A model generated the notes under the pieces. That model was not told where the DNA came from and did no database searches. It worked only from the letters and a program-made list of their open reading frames with translations. A DNA stretch of 64,000 nt from Liolophura sinensis (taxonomy: Eukaryota > Mollusca > Polyplacophora > Chitonida > Chitonidae), in NCBI RefSeq assembly GCF_032854445.1, contig NC_088303.1:1183501-1247500 (forward strand), read 5' to 3'. Position 1 is the stretch's first letter. Every line of letters starts with the position of its first letter. The position numbers and the translations under genes are program-made. Below are positions 1 through 10,084 of this stretch, one piece after another.

Positions 1-40
1 GAGTTAACAATACCAGCTATGTTAGTTAACACCAACCATA

Positions 41-275
41 TGCGCAGCGGAATGACCCAGGCGCATCTCACCAATGCGGTACATGTAGCTTTGAGTTCAA
101 GTCTAGCCCATGCTGGCTTCCTCTCCGGTGATACTTGGGAAGGTCTGCCATTAACCGGCGGATGGTCGTGGATTTTCCCTGGGCTGTACCCAGTTTCCTC
201 TCACTACAATGGTGGCCGCCGTCGTATAAGTGAAATATTCTTGAGTACGGCGTAAACACCAATCAAATAGATAAG
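41..275 (+). mobile_element. tRNA-derived SINE (MetaSINE-like), 5'-truncated
   Basis: This copy begins inside the tRNA-like head (GCAGCGGAATGACCCAGG) and lacks box A. It keeps the box B region (GAGTTCAAGTC), the central domain (GGATGGTCGTGGATTTTCCC) and the conserved 3' end (GTATAAGTGAAATATTCTTG, then AACACCAATCAAATAGATAA). Open frames crossing it are fortuitous. It aligns by eye with at least twelve other copies in the window. Confidence 0.85.
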
Positions 276-360
276 TAACTATGTGAGTGAACATCACCAG
301 ATATATTAGATAACATTATCAGCTATGTGAGTTAACATAACCAGCTATGTGAGTGGACAG

Positions 361-615
361 GGGGCCTCCGTGGCTCAGTTGTTTCGCGCGCTGGCGCGGC
401 GTAATGACCCAGGAGCCTCTCACCAATGCAGTGGTTTTGAGTTCAAGTCTAACCCATGCTGGCTTCCTCTCCGGCCATACGTGGAAGGTGTGGCAGTATC
501 CTGCGGATGGTCGTAAGTTTTCTCTCTCACCCCGGCTTCGTCTCACCATAACAGTGGCCGCCGTCGTATACGTGAAATATTCCTGAATACGTGGTAAATC
601 ACCAATCAAATGAAT
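361..615 (+). mobile_element. tRNA-derived SINE, near full length
   Basis: It starts with GGGGCCTCCG and has a box A-like TGGCTCAGTTGT at 371-382 and a box B-like GTTCAAGTC at 441-449. The central domain and the tail CACCAATCAAATGAATGAAC follow. Several substitutions in the body (CGTGGAAGGTGTGGCAG) show it is an older copy than the one at 21682. It lies in the 22-bp repeat, so the duplication at its ends cannot be told from repeat units. Confidence 0.85.
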
Positions 616-947
616 GAACACATATGTCAGTGAACATAACCATATACGTTAGATAACATCATCAGCTATGTGAGTTAACATCACCCGCTTTGTGAGTTAA
701 CATTACCAACTATGTGAGCTAACATTACCAGCTATGTGAGTTATCAGCTAGGTGAGTTAACATTGCCGGCATACACTTATGTGTCGACACATCTCAATAC
801 TTATCGAAATGGAAAGATTTGGTAATGTAACATTTTATACAGGATCGACACAAGATTTATACAATGATTCGTTTCAAAGTGTTTAGTAAAGTCTCGGTAT
901 ATTGTAATAGGTGTTTCGTCGTGGTATTCCTGATTAATAATCTGGTG

Positions 948-1498
948 ACAATCCTGATTTGGAAGTAGGTCCCGCCATTCTATTACAATCCTGGTTTGGA
1001 AGTAGGTTCTGTCATTCTGTTACAATCCTGGTTTAAAAGAAGGTTCCCTCATTCTATTACAGTCCTGGTTTGAAAGTAGGTCCCTCCATTCTATTACAAT
1101 CCTGGTTTGGAAGTAGGTTCTGTCATTCTATTACAATCCTGGTTTGGAAGAAGGTCCTGTCATTCTATTACAATCCTGGTTTGGAAGTATGTCCTGTCAT
1201 TCTATTACAATCCGGGTTTGATTGTAGGTTGTGTCATTCTATTACACTTCTGTTTTGGTTAGGCTCGGTCTTTGCGTTATAATCCTGATTTGGAATTAGG
1301 TCGTTTCATTCCTTTACAATGCTTGTTTGGAACTAGGTCCTGTTATTCTATTACAAAATTGACATGTGAAGGTCGTTATGCAGTAGGCCCTGTCATTCTA
1401 TTAAAATCCAGGTTTGGAATTAGGTCATGTCATTCCTTTACAATCCTGGTTTGGAAGTTTGTCCCATTATTCTATTACAATTTTGGCATGTGAAGTAG
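948..1498. repeat. 37-bp minisatellite, about 14 copies
   Basis: The unit has the core CATTCTATTACAATCCTGG followed by TTTGGAAGTAGGTCCTGT, 37 bp in total. Copies in the middle differ by only a few bases, and copies toward the right decay. Short open frames here read the repeat and are not genes. The right edge grades into the 24-bp array that follows; both share the string GTAGGTCCTG. The segment 776-947 to the left holds nothing I can identify. Confidence 0.93.
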
Positions 1499-2214
1499 GT
1501 TATGCAGTACGTGGTGATGTAGGTCCTGCAGTAGGTAGTGAAGAAGGTCTTGCGGTAGGCGGTGAAGAAGGTCTTGCGGTAGGCGGTGAAGAAGGTCTTG
1601 CGGTAGGCGGTGAAGAAGGTCTTGCGGTAGGCGGTGAAGAAGGTCCTGCGGTACGTGGTGAAGATGGCCCTGCAGTAGGTAGTGAAGAAGGTCTTGCGGT
1701 AGGTGGTGATGTAGGTCCTGCAGTAGGTGTTGCAGTAGGTGCTGAAGTAAGTCCTGCAGTAGGTGTTGCAGTAGGTGCTGAAGTAAGTCCTGCAGTAGGT
1801 GTTGCAGTAGGTGCTGAAGTAGGTCCTGCAGTAGGTGCTGAAGTAAGTCCTGCAGTAGGTGCTGAAGTAAGTCCTGCAGTAGGTGCTGAAGTAAGTCCTG
1901 CAGTAGGTGCTGAAGTAAGTCCTGCAGTAGGTGCTGAAGTAAGTCCTGCAGTAGGTGCTGAAGTAAGTCCTGCAGTAGGTGCTGAAGTAAGTCCTGCAGT
2001 AGGTGCTGAAGTAAGTCCTGCAGTAGGTGCTGAAGTAGGTCCTGCAGTAGGTGCTGAAGTAAGTCCTGCAGTAGGTGCTGAAGTAGGTCCTGCGATAGGT
2101 GCTGAAGTAAGTCCTGCAGTAGGTGCTGAAGTAAGTCCTGCAGTAGGTGCTGAAGTAAGTCCTGCAGTAGGTGCTGAAGTAGGTCCTGCGATAGGTGCAG
2201 AAGTAGGAATTAGG
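1499..2214. repeat. 24-bp minisatellite, about 30 copies
   Basis: The unit is GTAGGTGCTGAAGTAAGTCC plus TGCA, and the left end is a variant block with GTAGGCGGTGAAGAAGGTCT plus TGCG. Because 24 is divisible by three and the unit lacks stop codons, long frames are open on both strands: an 8-residue VGAEVSPA repeat on plus and an 8-residue SAPTAGLT repeat on minus. Neither frame begins with a convincing ATG, and neither has a signal peptide or splice context that favours it. I treat both as repeat artefacts. Confidence 0.93.
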
Positions 2215-3500
2215 TTATCTTTCAGGCACTGTAGGAGGTGCTGGAGTAGGTTTACAATACAGCTCATATGTTTTCCGTCCTGAAAAAATAAGTACACTCA
2301 GGGTTAGCTACATGACCAAACTTCCCTAGTTCCAATGTAAATCATGAAATCCAGCTGTCAATCTGTCATGTTTTGTACAATGTTAAGCGGAAAATCTCTA
2401 TAGCAGAGATATGAGTGGGTGTACTATTTGCTATTGTAGATTATTGGTGACAGCTTTCCCACGCATGCGCACATGCACATATACAGGCATATATATACTG
2501 TGATGTAGGCAATACAACATTCACTCAGAGAACACAAAACTAGCGCATGCCTCGTGAGGGGGAACTGCCTGGGTATGCGGCTGAGAACCTTGGGATCATT
2601 CACTATCATATACATGTTGAAAATGAAGGTTCTCTACCTTTGTCATTTGTGAACTCCTTTGTCATCTGCATATAAGCTGTCTATAAACAGGCATGCGTCC
2701 AGTAATTGAACGCATTCTGAAAGTATCATGAAAGACCCGTGTATCAGATCATTGTGGATCTCAGATCAGTGAGGCTGGAAAAGATCAGTATAATATAATT
2801 TCACGTCACTCTAGCCTCTAATTCTACATAAAACATATGCTAGCTCACCTGCAACAGAATTCTGTTTTCACCAATATTTCCATTTTATTACATAATGCAC
2901 GAAATATGGATAAATTGCTACTAACAATAGTGTGACACGGGAGTTTGAACGCGCTATATATACGGCTATCATCTCGTACCCATAATTCAAACGATTGTTG
3001 TGGCGTCATTGTATTCAGAAACCGTAATTTCTCCCTCAATAAATTCAGGCAGCCATACTTTCACATATTCCGGAATTGTCCAGTCGAGCATTTCTTGGCC
3101 ATGTCACCAAAATCGGATTCAGAACAAAAACATTCCACCGTGCTTCGAGACTTAACAGGAGACTTCGTAACTGTATATTCCTGGATAACAAAATCCTCGG
3201 CGCTTCTCGCATTGTGTTTTGGGGGGGGATTTGGGATTTTTTATTTCACCAAATATTTACAACAGTTAGACGCTAAATACAGGTTTGACTGCGTTTATTT
3301 AAAGGTGATGGGTGCGGGTTAGGTTCAGCATTAAGTATGAATCAATTAGCTTTCTTCTGACGAGAAATCAACAGAAGTGACTGAGAAGGACACGTATTTC
3401 CCCAGACAATATTACAGTAAGACAGGTAAGGATATATCAAGAAATAATACAAGATATGCAGGGTTTACTTATCCCGGAATGTACAGTTACTCAGCCTATT
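2215..3500. other. Intergenic stretch without a recognised gene
   Basis: A plus-strand open frame at 2945-3322 has no ATG near its start, and its only internal methionines come late, so I do not accept it as a gene. A TATATATA-like string occurs near 2956 with no gene attached. The rest is ordinary AT-rich DNA. Confidence 0.5.
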
Positions 3501-3509
3501 TCCACACCA

Positions 3510-4195
3510 CAACAAGGTTACATTACAGGTATAGCAAGAGCTACTCACACACTAATTTGGTTAGTACACAATAATGCTACATTACAGGTATAGAAAGAGC
3601 TACTCACACACTATTATGGTTAGTACACAATAACGTTACAATATAGGCAAAAAAAGAGGTACTCACGCTGTAATATGGTTAGTACACAATAAGGTTACAT
3701 TACAGGTATAGAAAGAGCTACTCACACTATGATATAGTCAGTACACAATAAGGTTACACCACAGGCATGGAAAGAGCTGCTCACACAGTAATATGGTTAG
3801 TACACAATAAGGTTACATTACAGGTATAGATATATTTATTTTATTGGTGTTTTACGCCATACTCAAGAATATTTCACTTATACGACGGCGGCCAGCATTA
3901 TGGTGGGTGGGAACCGGGCAGAACCCGGCGGAAACCCACGACCATCTGCAGGTTGCTGGGAGACCTTCCCACGTACGGCCGAAGCGGAAGCTAGCATGAG
4001 CTGGACTCACACCGACTGCATTGGTGAGAGGCTCCTGGGTACAGGTATAGAAAGAGCTACTCACGCTGTAATATGGTTAGTACAAAATAAGGTTACATTA
4101 CGGGTATAGAAAGAGCCACTCACAGTGTAATATGGTTTGTACACAATAAGGTTACATTACGACCATAGCAAGAGCTACTTAAAAACTATTTGAGT
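3510..4195. repeat. 59-bp tandem repeat, about 8 copies, split by a SINE
   Basis: Units carry GGTTAGTACACAATAAGG and GTATAGAAAGAGCTACTCAC, with a period of about 58-59 bp. The array runs 3510-3830 and resumes at 4041-4195. The SINE at 3831-4040 sits exactly within one unit. Copies differ by small substitutions and 1-3 bp indels. Confidence 0.88.
3831..4040 (-). mobile_element. SINE with an 11-bp target-site duplication
   Basis: This minus-orientation copy has its tail at the left (TATTTATTTTATTGGTGTTT as seen on plus) and is 5'-truncated in the tRNA head, ending at GAGGCTCCTGGGT on plus. The 11-mer ACAGGTATAGA flanks it at 3820-3830 and 4041-4051, a clear target-site duplication inside a 59-bp repeat unit. 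The intact duplication and well-preserved body point to a fairly recent insertion. Confidence 0.93.
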
Positions 4196-4323
4196 AATGA
4201 TCAGACTGCCTATATAGGCACACCATTCCTGTATTTTATCAAGGTTAATCATGCTCAATCGTGATCTCTGATGTCATGGGCCTTGTCTGTCTATCCCGGG
4301 GCCAGTGATAGGACTCTACTCAC

Positions 4324-4642
4324 CCCCACCGTCTACACCAAAAACACCGGGTGGATTTCGTTTGAGGAAGCTTTTTCTCAGTGTAGATGGTTTCGTCTCA
4401 TCCTGTAACACTTTACTGTGGTGAATCCAATTGGAATCACGGGAGTTGTCGAGGAATTTTTTCTCCTGACGTGTTTTCATATACTTGGCAAACGCCGCTT
4501 TGAAGCGTTCAACTCGCTGAGTCTCTTCCGGTCCATCATCTTGACCCAGCGCTGTGAGCATCCATGCAAACATTAAAATAATAATAAAACTAGTGTTCCA
4601 TCGATTATTTACATAGTCTCCCTTCCTAGAAACGCTCCACAT
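4324..4642 (-). CDS. Candidate first coding exon of a secreted precursor (unidentified)
   Basis: An open frame starts at ATG 4642 and encodes about 106 residues before a strong 5' splice site, GGG|GTGAGTAG, with the intron starting at 4323 on the minus strand. If unspliced, the frame stops at 4316. The N-terminus has a basic stretch (MWSVSRKGDY), then a hydrophobic core (TSFIIILMFAWMLTALG) that reads as a signal peptide with cleavage near ALG/QDD. The rest is acidic, then rich in Lys, Arg and Gln, with dibasic sites (KK, and KR just before NPPGVFGVDGG), a layout seen in peptide-hormone precursors. There are no cysteines after the signal and no domain I recognise. A following exon was not located; the nearest downstream DNA is the 59-bp array. 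It could also be a chance frame. Confidence 0.4.
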
Positions 4643-5083
4643 CGTTCAGACAGGGATCCAGCACAAACAACTATCCTACAATTAACAGTGAAGTATCTGT
4701 CAGCTGACCTGTTGACAGAACTATAGCTTATTGCAGAAAGTTCCTGTTGGTCTTTTTGTGTGTTTTGATGTATACCATTGTGTCCAGCTATGAGTAGCTA
4801 ATTTATGTTCTCAGGATCGACAATTCGTCAGCAATAGCTGTATGATAAAATCATATGTTGTTGTTACAATTACATAGCTATACAAAACAAGCTGTGCAGA
4901 TGTGTCTAATAAATATATTTGCGTACTTCTAGGCCTTTATCATGTTTAATTATTCTACCTACACAGCATGTCCCTGGCGCTTCACCGGTATTCGTCGACA
5001 CAACAATATAAAGATTGTTGTTAAAAACATTGGTGTAGGAATGTGAAGTATGGTATGTAGCACTGAACCGTAGTACAGAAGCA
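4643..5083. other. Intergenic; upstream side of the minus-strand candidate exon
   Basis: This is AT-rich sequence with no recognised gene or repeat. If the exon at 4324-4642 is real, its promoter or an upstream leader exon should lie here. I see no confident TATA box at the expected distance. Confidence 0.4.
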
Positions 5084-5284
5084 CATGACCCAGGGGCTTG
5101 TTACCATTGCGATCGCCGTGAGGCTTAGGCTGGTTTTCTCTATGTGGTTTGTAGGAAGGTCTTGCAGCCACCTTCGGATGGTTTGGGTTTTCCCCGGCTC
5201 TGCCTGGTATCCTCCCACCTGGCCGCCGTCGTATAAGTAAAATATTCTTGAGTACGGCGTAAAACACCAATCAAATAAATAAAC
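5084..5284 (+). mobile_element. SINE, 5'-truncated
   Basis: It begins at CATGACCCAGGGGC in the tRNA-like head and runs through a diverged centre (CTTCGGATGGTTTGGGTTTT) to the 3' end GTATAAGTAAAATATTCTTG and AACACCAATCAAATAAATAA. The GCCAGCATTATGG-equivalent segment before GGCCGCCGTC is partly missing. No clear target-site duplication was found. Confidence 0.85.
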
Positions 5285-8175
5285 ATTTATACCAATAGAC
5301 GTTGTTGAGGGAAGTGAAAGTTACATTTAGCATGCAGAAGTTCTTATAAGTGAATAATGCTCATTTAGGAATACATATAAAACGAGCCAGTATTTCCGTT
5401 ATATGGCATTTAGGACGATTCACCACCTTAAGTCACAAGAATTGCTTTAAGTCATTTAACGCGATTACTGAGTGGTGATACCGCTATATAAGTCAGCACA
5501 GTCCCATCTTCAGGGCTATTTACATGTACTATCTGTCACATGGGAATTTGTTACACAGACGGCAATAATGACCCGCCTTCGGAACTGAACATGGTTATCT
5601 TGTCATGCCCCTTTTTTCTCTCTGTTTACTTGCGCACTCACTTATATGTGTTGTTATTCCGGAGAGGTTGTAGTCACTGTTCAAATCAGATCACCTGTCA
5701 AAACGGCTAGAGTTCTACGGCTCAGGAGGACTTCTGATAATTTGTGACCTGCGTGCATAACTCTTCCAGGTTTGGTATAAAAACAGCGAGCATGAAACAT
5801 GCATAGTCTATATGGTTTAGGTGGAGGTGATTAAATGGAGGTGATTAAATGAAGGTGTCTGAAGCTGGACCTCGTGCCATTGTTTTTAACAAACTGATTA
5901 TAGCGCAATGTCTATAATGTAACAATGTATTAGTGAACGTTTGACGTCACTGCTGCCGGAAGTTTACCGGGTTTCCATTGAACAGGGGTGGAAACAGGAA
6001 GCTTTTGATTTGCATGCATTTAATTATCTTGCTATATGGCGTTATATATTTACATGTGGTGAAAATGACCTACACGACATGCAGCACTTTTGCTTATGCT
6101 CAAACGGAACATTTAAAGTCTTCTCATTATCACTGGTAACTTCCGATTGATCCCCGGTGTAGCTCAGCGCACATATTTACTCAAACAATGGATGGATGCT
6201 ACACGCCCGATGTCCTACTACCTCTTCTCGTGAAGACATTACTTTGCATTTCATTCTCGGTGAGCGTATTTATGACGTCACGACGTCACAGAAAGATTGA
6301 ACATTTGGGACCAATGTGTGGGACATACGTTTGACCTACTTCCAACAATATTGATTATGATTGGTCGAAGGCGTGTTCTTCATTGACAGTTCAGAATGGA
6401 CATCTATAACTTGTGCCACCACACTTTGATGAAAAACACAAAAAAATGACTCGTTTTTTCTTCTTCTCGCAAACTGTCTCCTCCATTGACGTATCTATCG
6501 CTATCTAAACAGCGATTGGTTGATTTTCACAAAGAAATAATCCAATCCTTACTTGAAAAACAATGTATGAGTCAATGCCGTGATGACTAGCTTCCTCCCC
6601 TTCTGATTGGTGGAAAAAAAGGTCCGGGCTGGTGCCGTTACCGTCACGTGTTGGTACCATATATCTGCCGTGTGAACGATGATGTATTCCCCGAGTCATA
6701 CTAAAACAATCTATCAGCAACATAATAGGAAATATCATTGGCATATCTTAAACTATGCCACTGCATGCAAGCAACGGTTATGACGAAAGCAAGATGTAGA
6801 CAAGAAATACGATGAACCAAATTGCTGAGACAGATGTTTCAGGTCACTTTCCTGGGCGTCACTCGGACGGAGCGGGAAAAGCACACGGCTGCATCACATA
6901 ACCCTCTAACACCAGCTCAGTAAAGTCCTGTAACAATTAAAGACTCCAGATAATGGATGTAGTCAGTGGAGGATGGAATATTTTCTCTCATTCGGAGATG
7001 TCACGAGAGGTACTGTGTATTCTGCAATTCACTTCCTATGTCCCTTCCGCTGGCGAATTTTTTTTTTTCATTTGAACTCTCAGTCGGGGAAGCTTGTGCT
7101 ATCTCCACGTTATTACTCATGGGGAGTAAGATTGTACTACTAGACACGACAGACGACACACGTGTTTAGCCGTCACGGACCGGTGCATCCACTTACCTGC
7201 GAATTACATGTCTTTTGACACACCGTTACAAGGTCGAGTACTACTACACATACACATACATACAAACATATGCCCCGGGGCTAAATCTGCGTGGCCAAAT
7301 GGTGCCCAGACCTAGACCGTACCAGGTTAGCAAAAGACCGGGGGAGGGGGTGGGGGAGACGGGTTGGTACCCAATATATCCGCCGTGTTAATCTTACAGA
7401 TCATTACATTAGCGACGTACTGCTGAAACCAGTAGAGGAAGTTATTAATGGGGGGATCAGATCAACGGACAATTGTCCCTATCAGAGTCAGCATGCCAAA
7501 AATAGGTGGCTGTTACTGATCAAGGCTCCAAGTGGTGACATCTCCTGATCAGTGCGTTAAATAACGAGTTTAACGCACCAATAAACCAATGAGTTTAACG
7601 TATATTATGTAGATGCATATCACTTGATTGCAAAAGGCGCAATTAACCCGGATGTAAAATTATCAATGACGTTATATTTATTATAATAATACAACCTGCC
7701 ACTTTGTGGTTTTCTTACATTAGCCTAACAAAAATCAAGGGAAGCAACATTAAAACAAATGCAATTTGTTAGACTTAAAATATTAATTTTCGCAAACATC
7801 AGTTTTTAAAATAAGATAATACTGCATGCACATAAGTTTATGATGTACAAGTACACATTTTCAGAATTTGTTATTTGTTCTTGCGAATACTCAACAATTA
7901 CATATTTATATAAACAATAGAATAGAAATAATAGATTTGATTTGACTATTGCTCAGAGATTAAATAAAATACTTAACTTCAGCATGTGAGAAGATAATCG
8001 AAGTCCAGCTAACTATTTGTTCGAGTTTAAACCATCCTATCCATGAGATTATTATTTTTGGCTATGCGGAAGCTAAGGTTACATCGTGACTGAACAGCAG
8101 TATACTATCTACCTGAAGTTCTGAGAGGCTACGTCATTCAAATAAAACAAAAAAGTCCCATTCATAAACATGTTC
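5285..8175. other. Long intergenic stretch, no recognised gene
   Basis: Only short, unconvincing frames are present. Two small structures are visible: a perfect 10-bp inverted repeat (GTGCGTTAAA at 7552-7561, TTTAACGCAC at 7569-7578), and two related segments near 6650-6685 and 7360-7395 sharing a GTTGGTACC-ATATATC-GCCGTGT pattern, probably pieces of an unnamed dispersed repeat. Position 7610-8170 is AT-rich and featureless. Confidence 0.5.
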
Positions 8176-8553
8176 CTATGTCATAGCCTTCTCTTCTTCT
8201 TTATTGCCAACTCCATAATATGGCCGAAATGCTGCCAAAGTCGAGTGAAGCAATAATCTGCCTGTAATTATAGAGATATAGGGGTAAGTGGAAGTAGCAG
8301 TGAAGCCCATCTTACCAAGTCCTAGTTCCAGGACCGGTACATCCATTCCACCAAACAAAAGTGAGCTTACTGGCATTCTTTCGTGTATACAGCATGCAGC
8401 CTTGATGATATTGCTCAATAGTGTAAGCAGCATAAATGACAAATACACCAGGAAAAATGGCACTGATACCTGCACAAACATTCCCAATGTGCTAGATGTG
8501 GTCGTCTTGCGGCTCAATGATGCCAATATCCTTATACTGCCCATAAACACCCT
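8176..8553 (-). CDS. Possible terminal exon of a membrane protein (unidentified)
   Basis: A 125-codon open frame on the minus strand follows an acceptor-like sequence (TTTCTGTACTTTTGGACAG|AGG, exon from 8553) and ends at TAG 8176. The frame has no ATG at its very start; the first is at 8544. It encodes a hydrophobic segment (SVPFFLVYLSFMLLTLLSN), a short linker with HERMPVSS, and a second less hydrophobic stretch containing TYPYISIITGRLLLHSTLAA, then an acidic/basic tail NKEEEKAMT. A pair of membrane segments before a short tail would suit the last exon of a multi-pass receptor, but no family motif is clear. No AATAAA was found just downstream. It may be a chance frame. Confidence 0.25.
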   Translation of the reverse strand, partial: RVFMGSIRILASLSRKTTTSSTLGMFVQVSVPFFLVYLSFMLLTLLSNIIKAACCIHERMPVSSLLFGGMDVPVLELGLGKMGFTATSTYPYISIITGRLLLHSTLAAFRPYYGVGNKEEEKAMT

Positions 8554-8785
8554 CTGTCCAAAAGTACAGAAATGTACATTAACTTAAATGGCTGCAGATC
8601 TACATATTCTGGCATTTATTAGACAATCCGTGAGTGTTGGACATTTTATATGCACCATTTCAGACCTGGATCTAAGTTAGTACCAATCGGGAAAGGTAGC
8701 AGAATTCAAGCGTAGGTGGGAAGTGTCACGGACAGGCAATCGTGCTTCCGTATCAACATGTATAACATGCATGGGAGCGGATACG
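8554..8785. other. Short intergenic spacer
   Basis: Nothing recognisable is present apart from the acceptor-like pyrimidine tract (minus strand) beside 8553. The SINE tail starts at its right edge. Confidence 0.4.
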
Positions 8786-9617
8786 TTAATTTATTTATTT
8801 CACTTGTGTTTATGCTCCAGAATATTTCACATATACGATGGTGACCAGCATTATGGTGGGCGGAAATCGGAAAAGAGGCCTGAAAGGTGGTGGTTGTGGT
8901 GTTGGTGGGAGTAGAGGGTGGGGGTTGGTGGTGAAGGGCGGTGGTAGTGGTGGTGGGAGATGGAGTGGGGTGTGGGGTGGGTGAGTGTTGGTGGTGGTGG
9001 TGGTGGTGGTGGGAGTAAGGGGTGGGGGTTGGCGGTGGTGGGAGTAGGGGTGGGGATTGCTGGTGAAGGGCGGTGGTAGTGGTGGTGGGAGATGGAGTGG
9101 GGTGTGGGGTGGGTGGGTGTTGTTGTTGGTGTTGGTGGTGGTGGTGGTGATGGTGGTGGTGGTGGTGTTGGTGGGAGTAGGGGTGGGGGTTGGTGGTGAA
9201 GGGCGGTGGTAGTGGTGGTGGGAGGGTGGGTGTTGTTGGTGGTGGCGTTGGTGGGAGTAGGGGTGGGGGTTGGTGGTGAAGGGTGGTGGTAGCGGTGGTG
9301 GGAGATGGAGTGGGGTGTGGGGTGGGTGGGTGCGTGTTGTTGGTATTGGTGGTGGTGTTGGTGGTGGTGGTGGTGATGGTGGTGGTGGTGGGAGTAGGGG
9401 GTGGAGTTGGTGGTGAAGGGCGGTGGTGGTGGTGGTGGGAGATGGAGTGGGGTGTGGGGTGGGTGGGTGTGTGTTGTTGGTGTTGGTATTGGTGGTGGTG
9501 TTGGTGGTGGTGGTGGTGGTGATGGTGGTGGTGGTGGGAGTAGGGGGTGGAGTTTGGTGGTGAAGGGCGGTGGTGGTGGTGGTGGGAGATGGAGTGGGGT
9601 GTGGGGTGGGTGGGCGT

Positions 9618-9649
<32 letters not shown>

Positions 9650-9931
9650 GGGAGTAGGGGTGGGGGTTGGTGGTGAAGGGCGGTAGTAGTGGTGGTGGGA
9701 CATGGAGTGGGGTGTGGGGTGGGTGAGTTTTTGTTGTTGTTGTTGTTGGTGGTGGTGGTGTTGGTTGGAGTAGGGGGTGGGGGGTTGGTGGTGTAGGGCG
9801 GTGGTGGTGACCCACGACCATCCGCGAGTTTGTTTTCAGGCCTCCCAACGTACGACCGGAGAAGAAATCATGCACCATGAGCTTAACTTGAAGTTACAAC
9901 GACCGCATTGGTGACAGGCTTCTGATTCATT
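8786..9931 (-). mobile_element. SINE split by an internal minisatellite expansion
   Basis: The tail half is at 8786-8880 (TTATTTATTT, AGAATATTTCACATATACGA, GACCAGCATTATGGTGGGCG on plus). The head half is at 9809-9931 (GACCCACGACCATCCGCGAG, then CCAACGTACGACCGGAGAAG and GACCGCATTGGTGACAGGCT). In intact copies these halves are joined by roughly 20 bp of GC-rich sequence, GGGCAGAGCCCGGGGGAAAC. Here that spot is filled by about 930 bp of GGT-rich repeats, so the array grew inside the element. Confidence 0.85.
8881..9808. repeat. GGT-rich complex minisatellite inside a SINE
   Basis: The sequence is strongly purine and G rich on plus, built of GGTGGTGGTG runs alternating with GGGAGTAGGGGTGGGGGTTG, GTGAAGGGCGGTGGTAGTGG and GATGGAGTGGGGTGTGGGGT blocks. 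The larger unit recurs at irregular spacings of about 110-210 bp. A long minus-strand frame (390 codons, Thr/Pro/His rich) crosses it and the SINE halves; it is low complexity and not a gene. The many G-runs could form quadruplexes. Confidence 0.92.
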
Positions 9932-10084
9932 CGAGTACATGTGCTAGTACAATGACCATTAGGCCAAGGAAACTTCGGGTAGGGATATATTTTGCCCTTT
10001 GGTACAAAAATCGTCAGTTTGGCCAGGGGGTTTGCTTTACTGGAAATTGAAGAGGTAGAATATAAATATCTACACATGTCATCT

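Larger units (their letters stand above)
1..775. repeat. 22-bp tandem repeat, interrupted by two SINEs
   Basis: Imperfect copies of a 22-bp unit with core CTATGTGAGTTAACATTACC lie at 1-40, 270-360 and 615-775. The two SINE copies at 41-275 and 361-615 sit inside the array, so the array existed before both insertions. The units are diverged, which also hides any target-site duplications. No coding signal is present. Confidence 0.85.

Noticed and set aside
1414-2283. 289-codon plus frame (VGAEVSPA repeat) and 265-codon minus frame (mucin-like SAPTAGLT)
   Set aside because: Both follow from a 24-bp unit; neither starts with ATG near the array or shows a signal peptide.
2945-3322. 125-codon plus-strand frame
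   Set aside because: No ATG in the first half and no recognisable domain; within chance expectation.
4324-4642. Assignment of the secreted precursor to the molluscan PKYMDT peptide family because of KYMKT
   Set aside because: Only a few residues agree and the proline and spacing differ; too weak to name.
8706-9878. 390-codon minus-strand frame rich in Thr, Pro and His
   Set aside because: It is the complement of a GGT-rich minisatellite plus SINE pieces; low complexity and no gene context.
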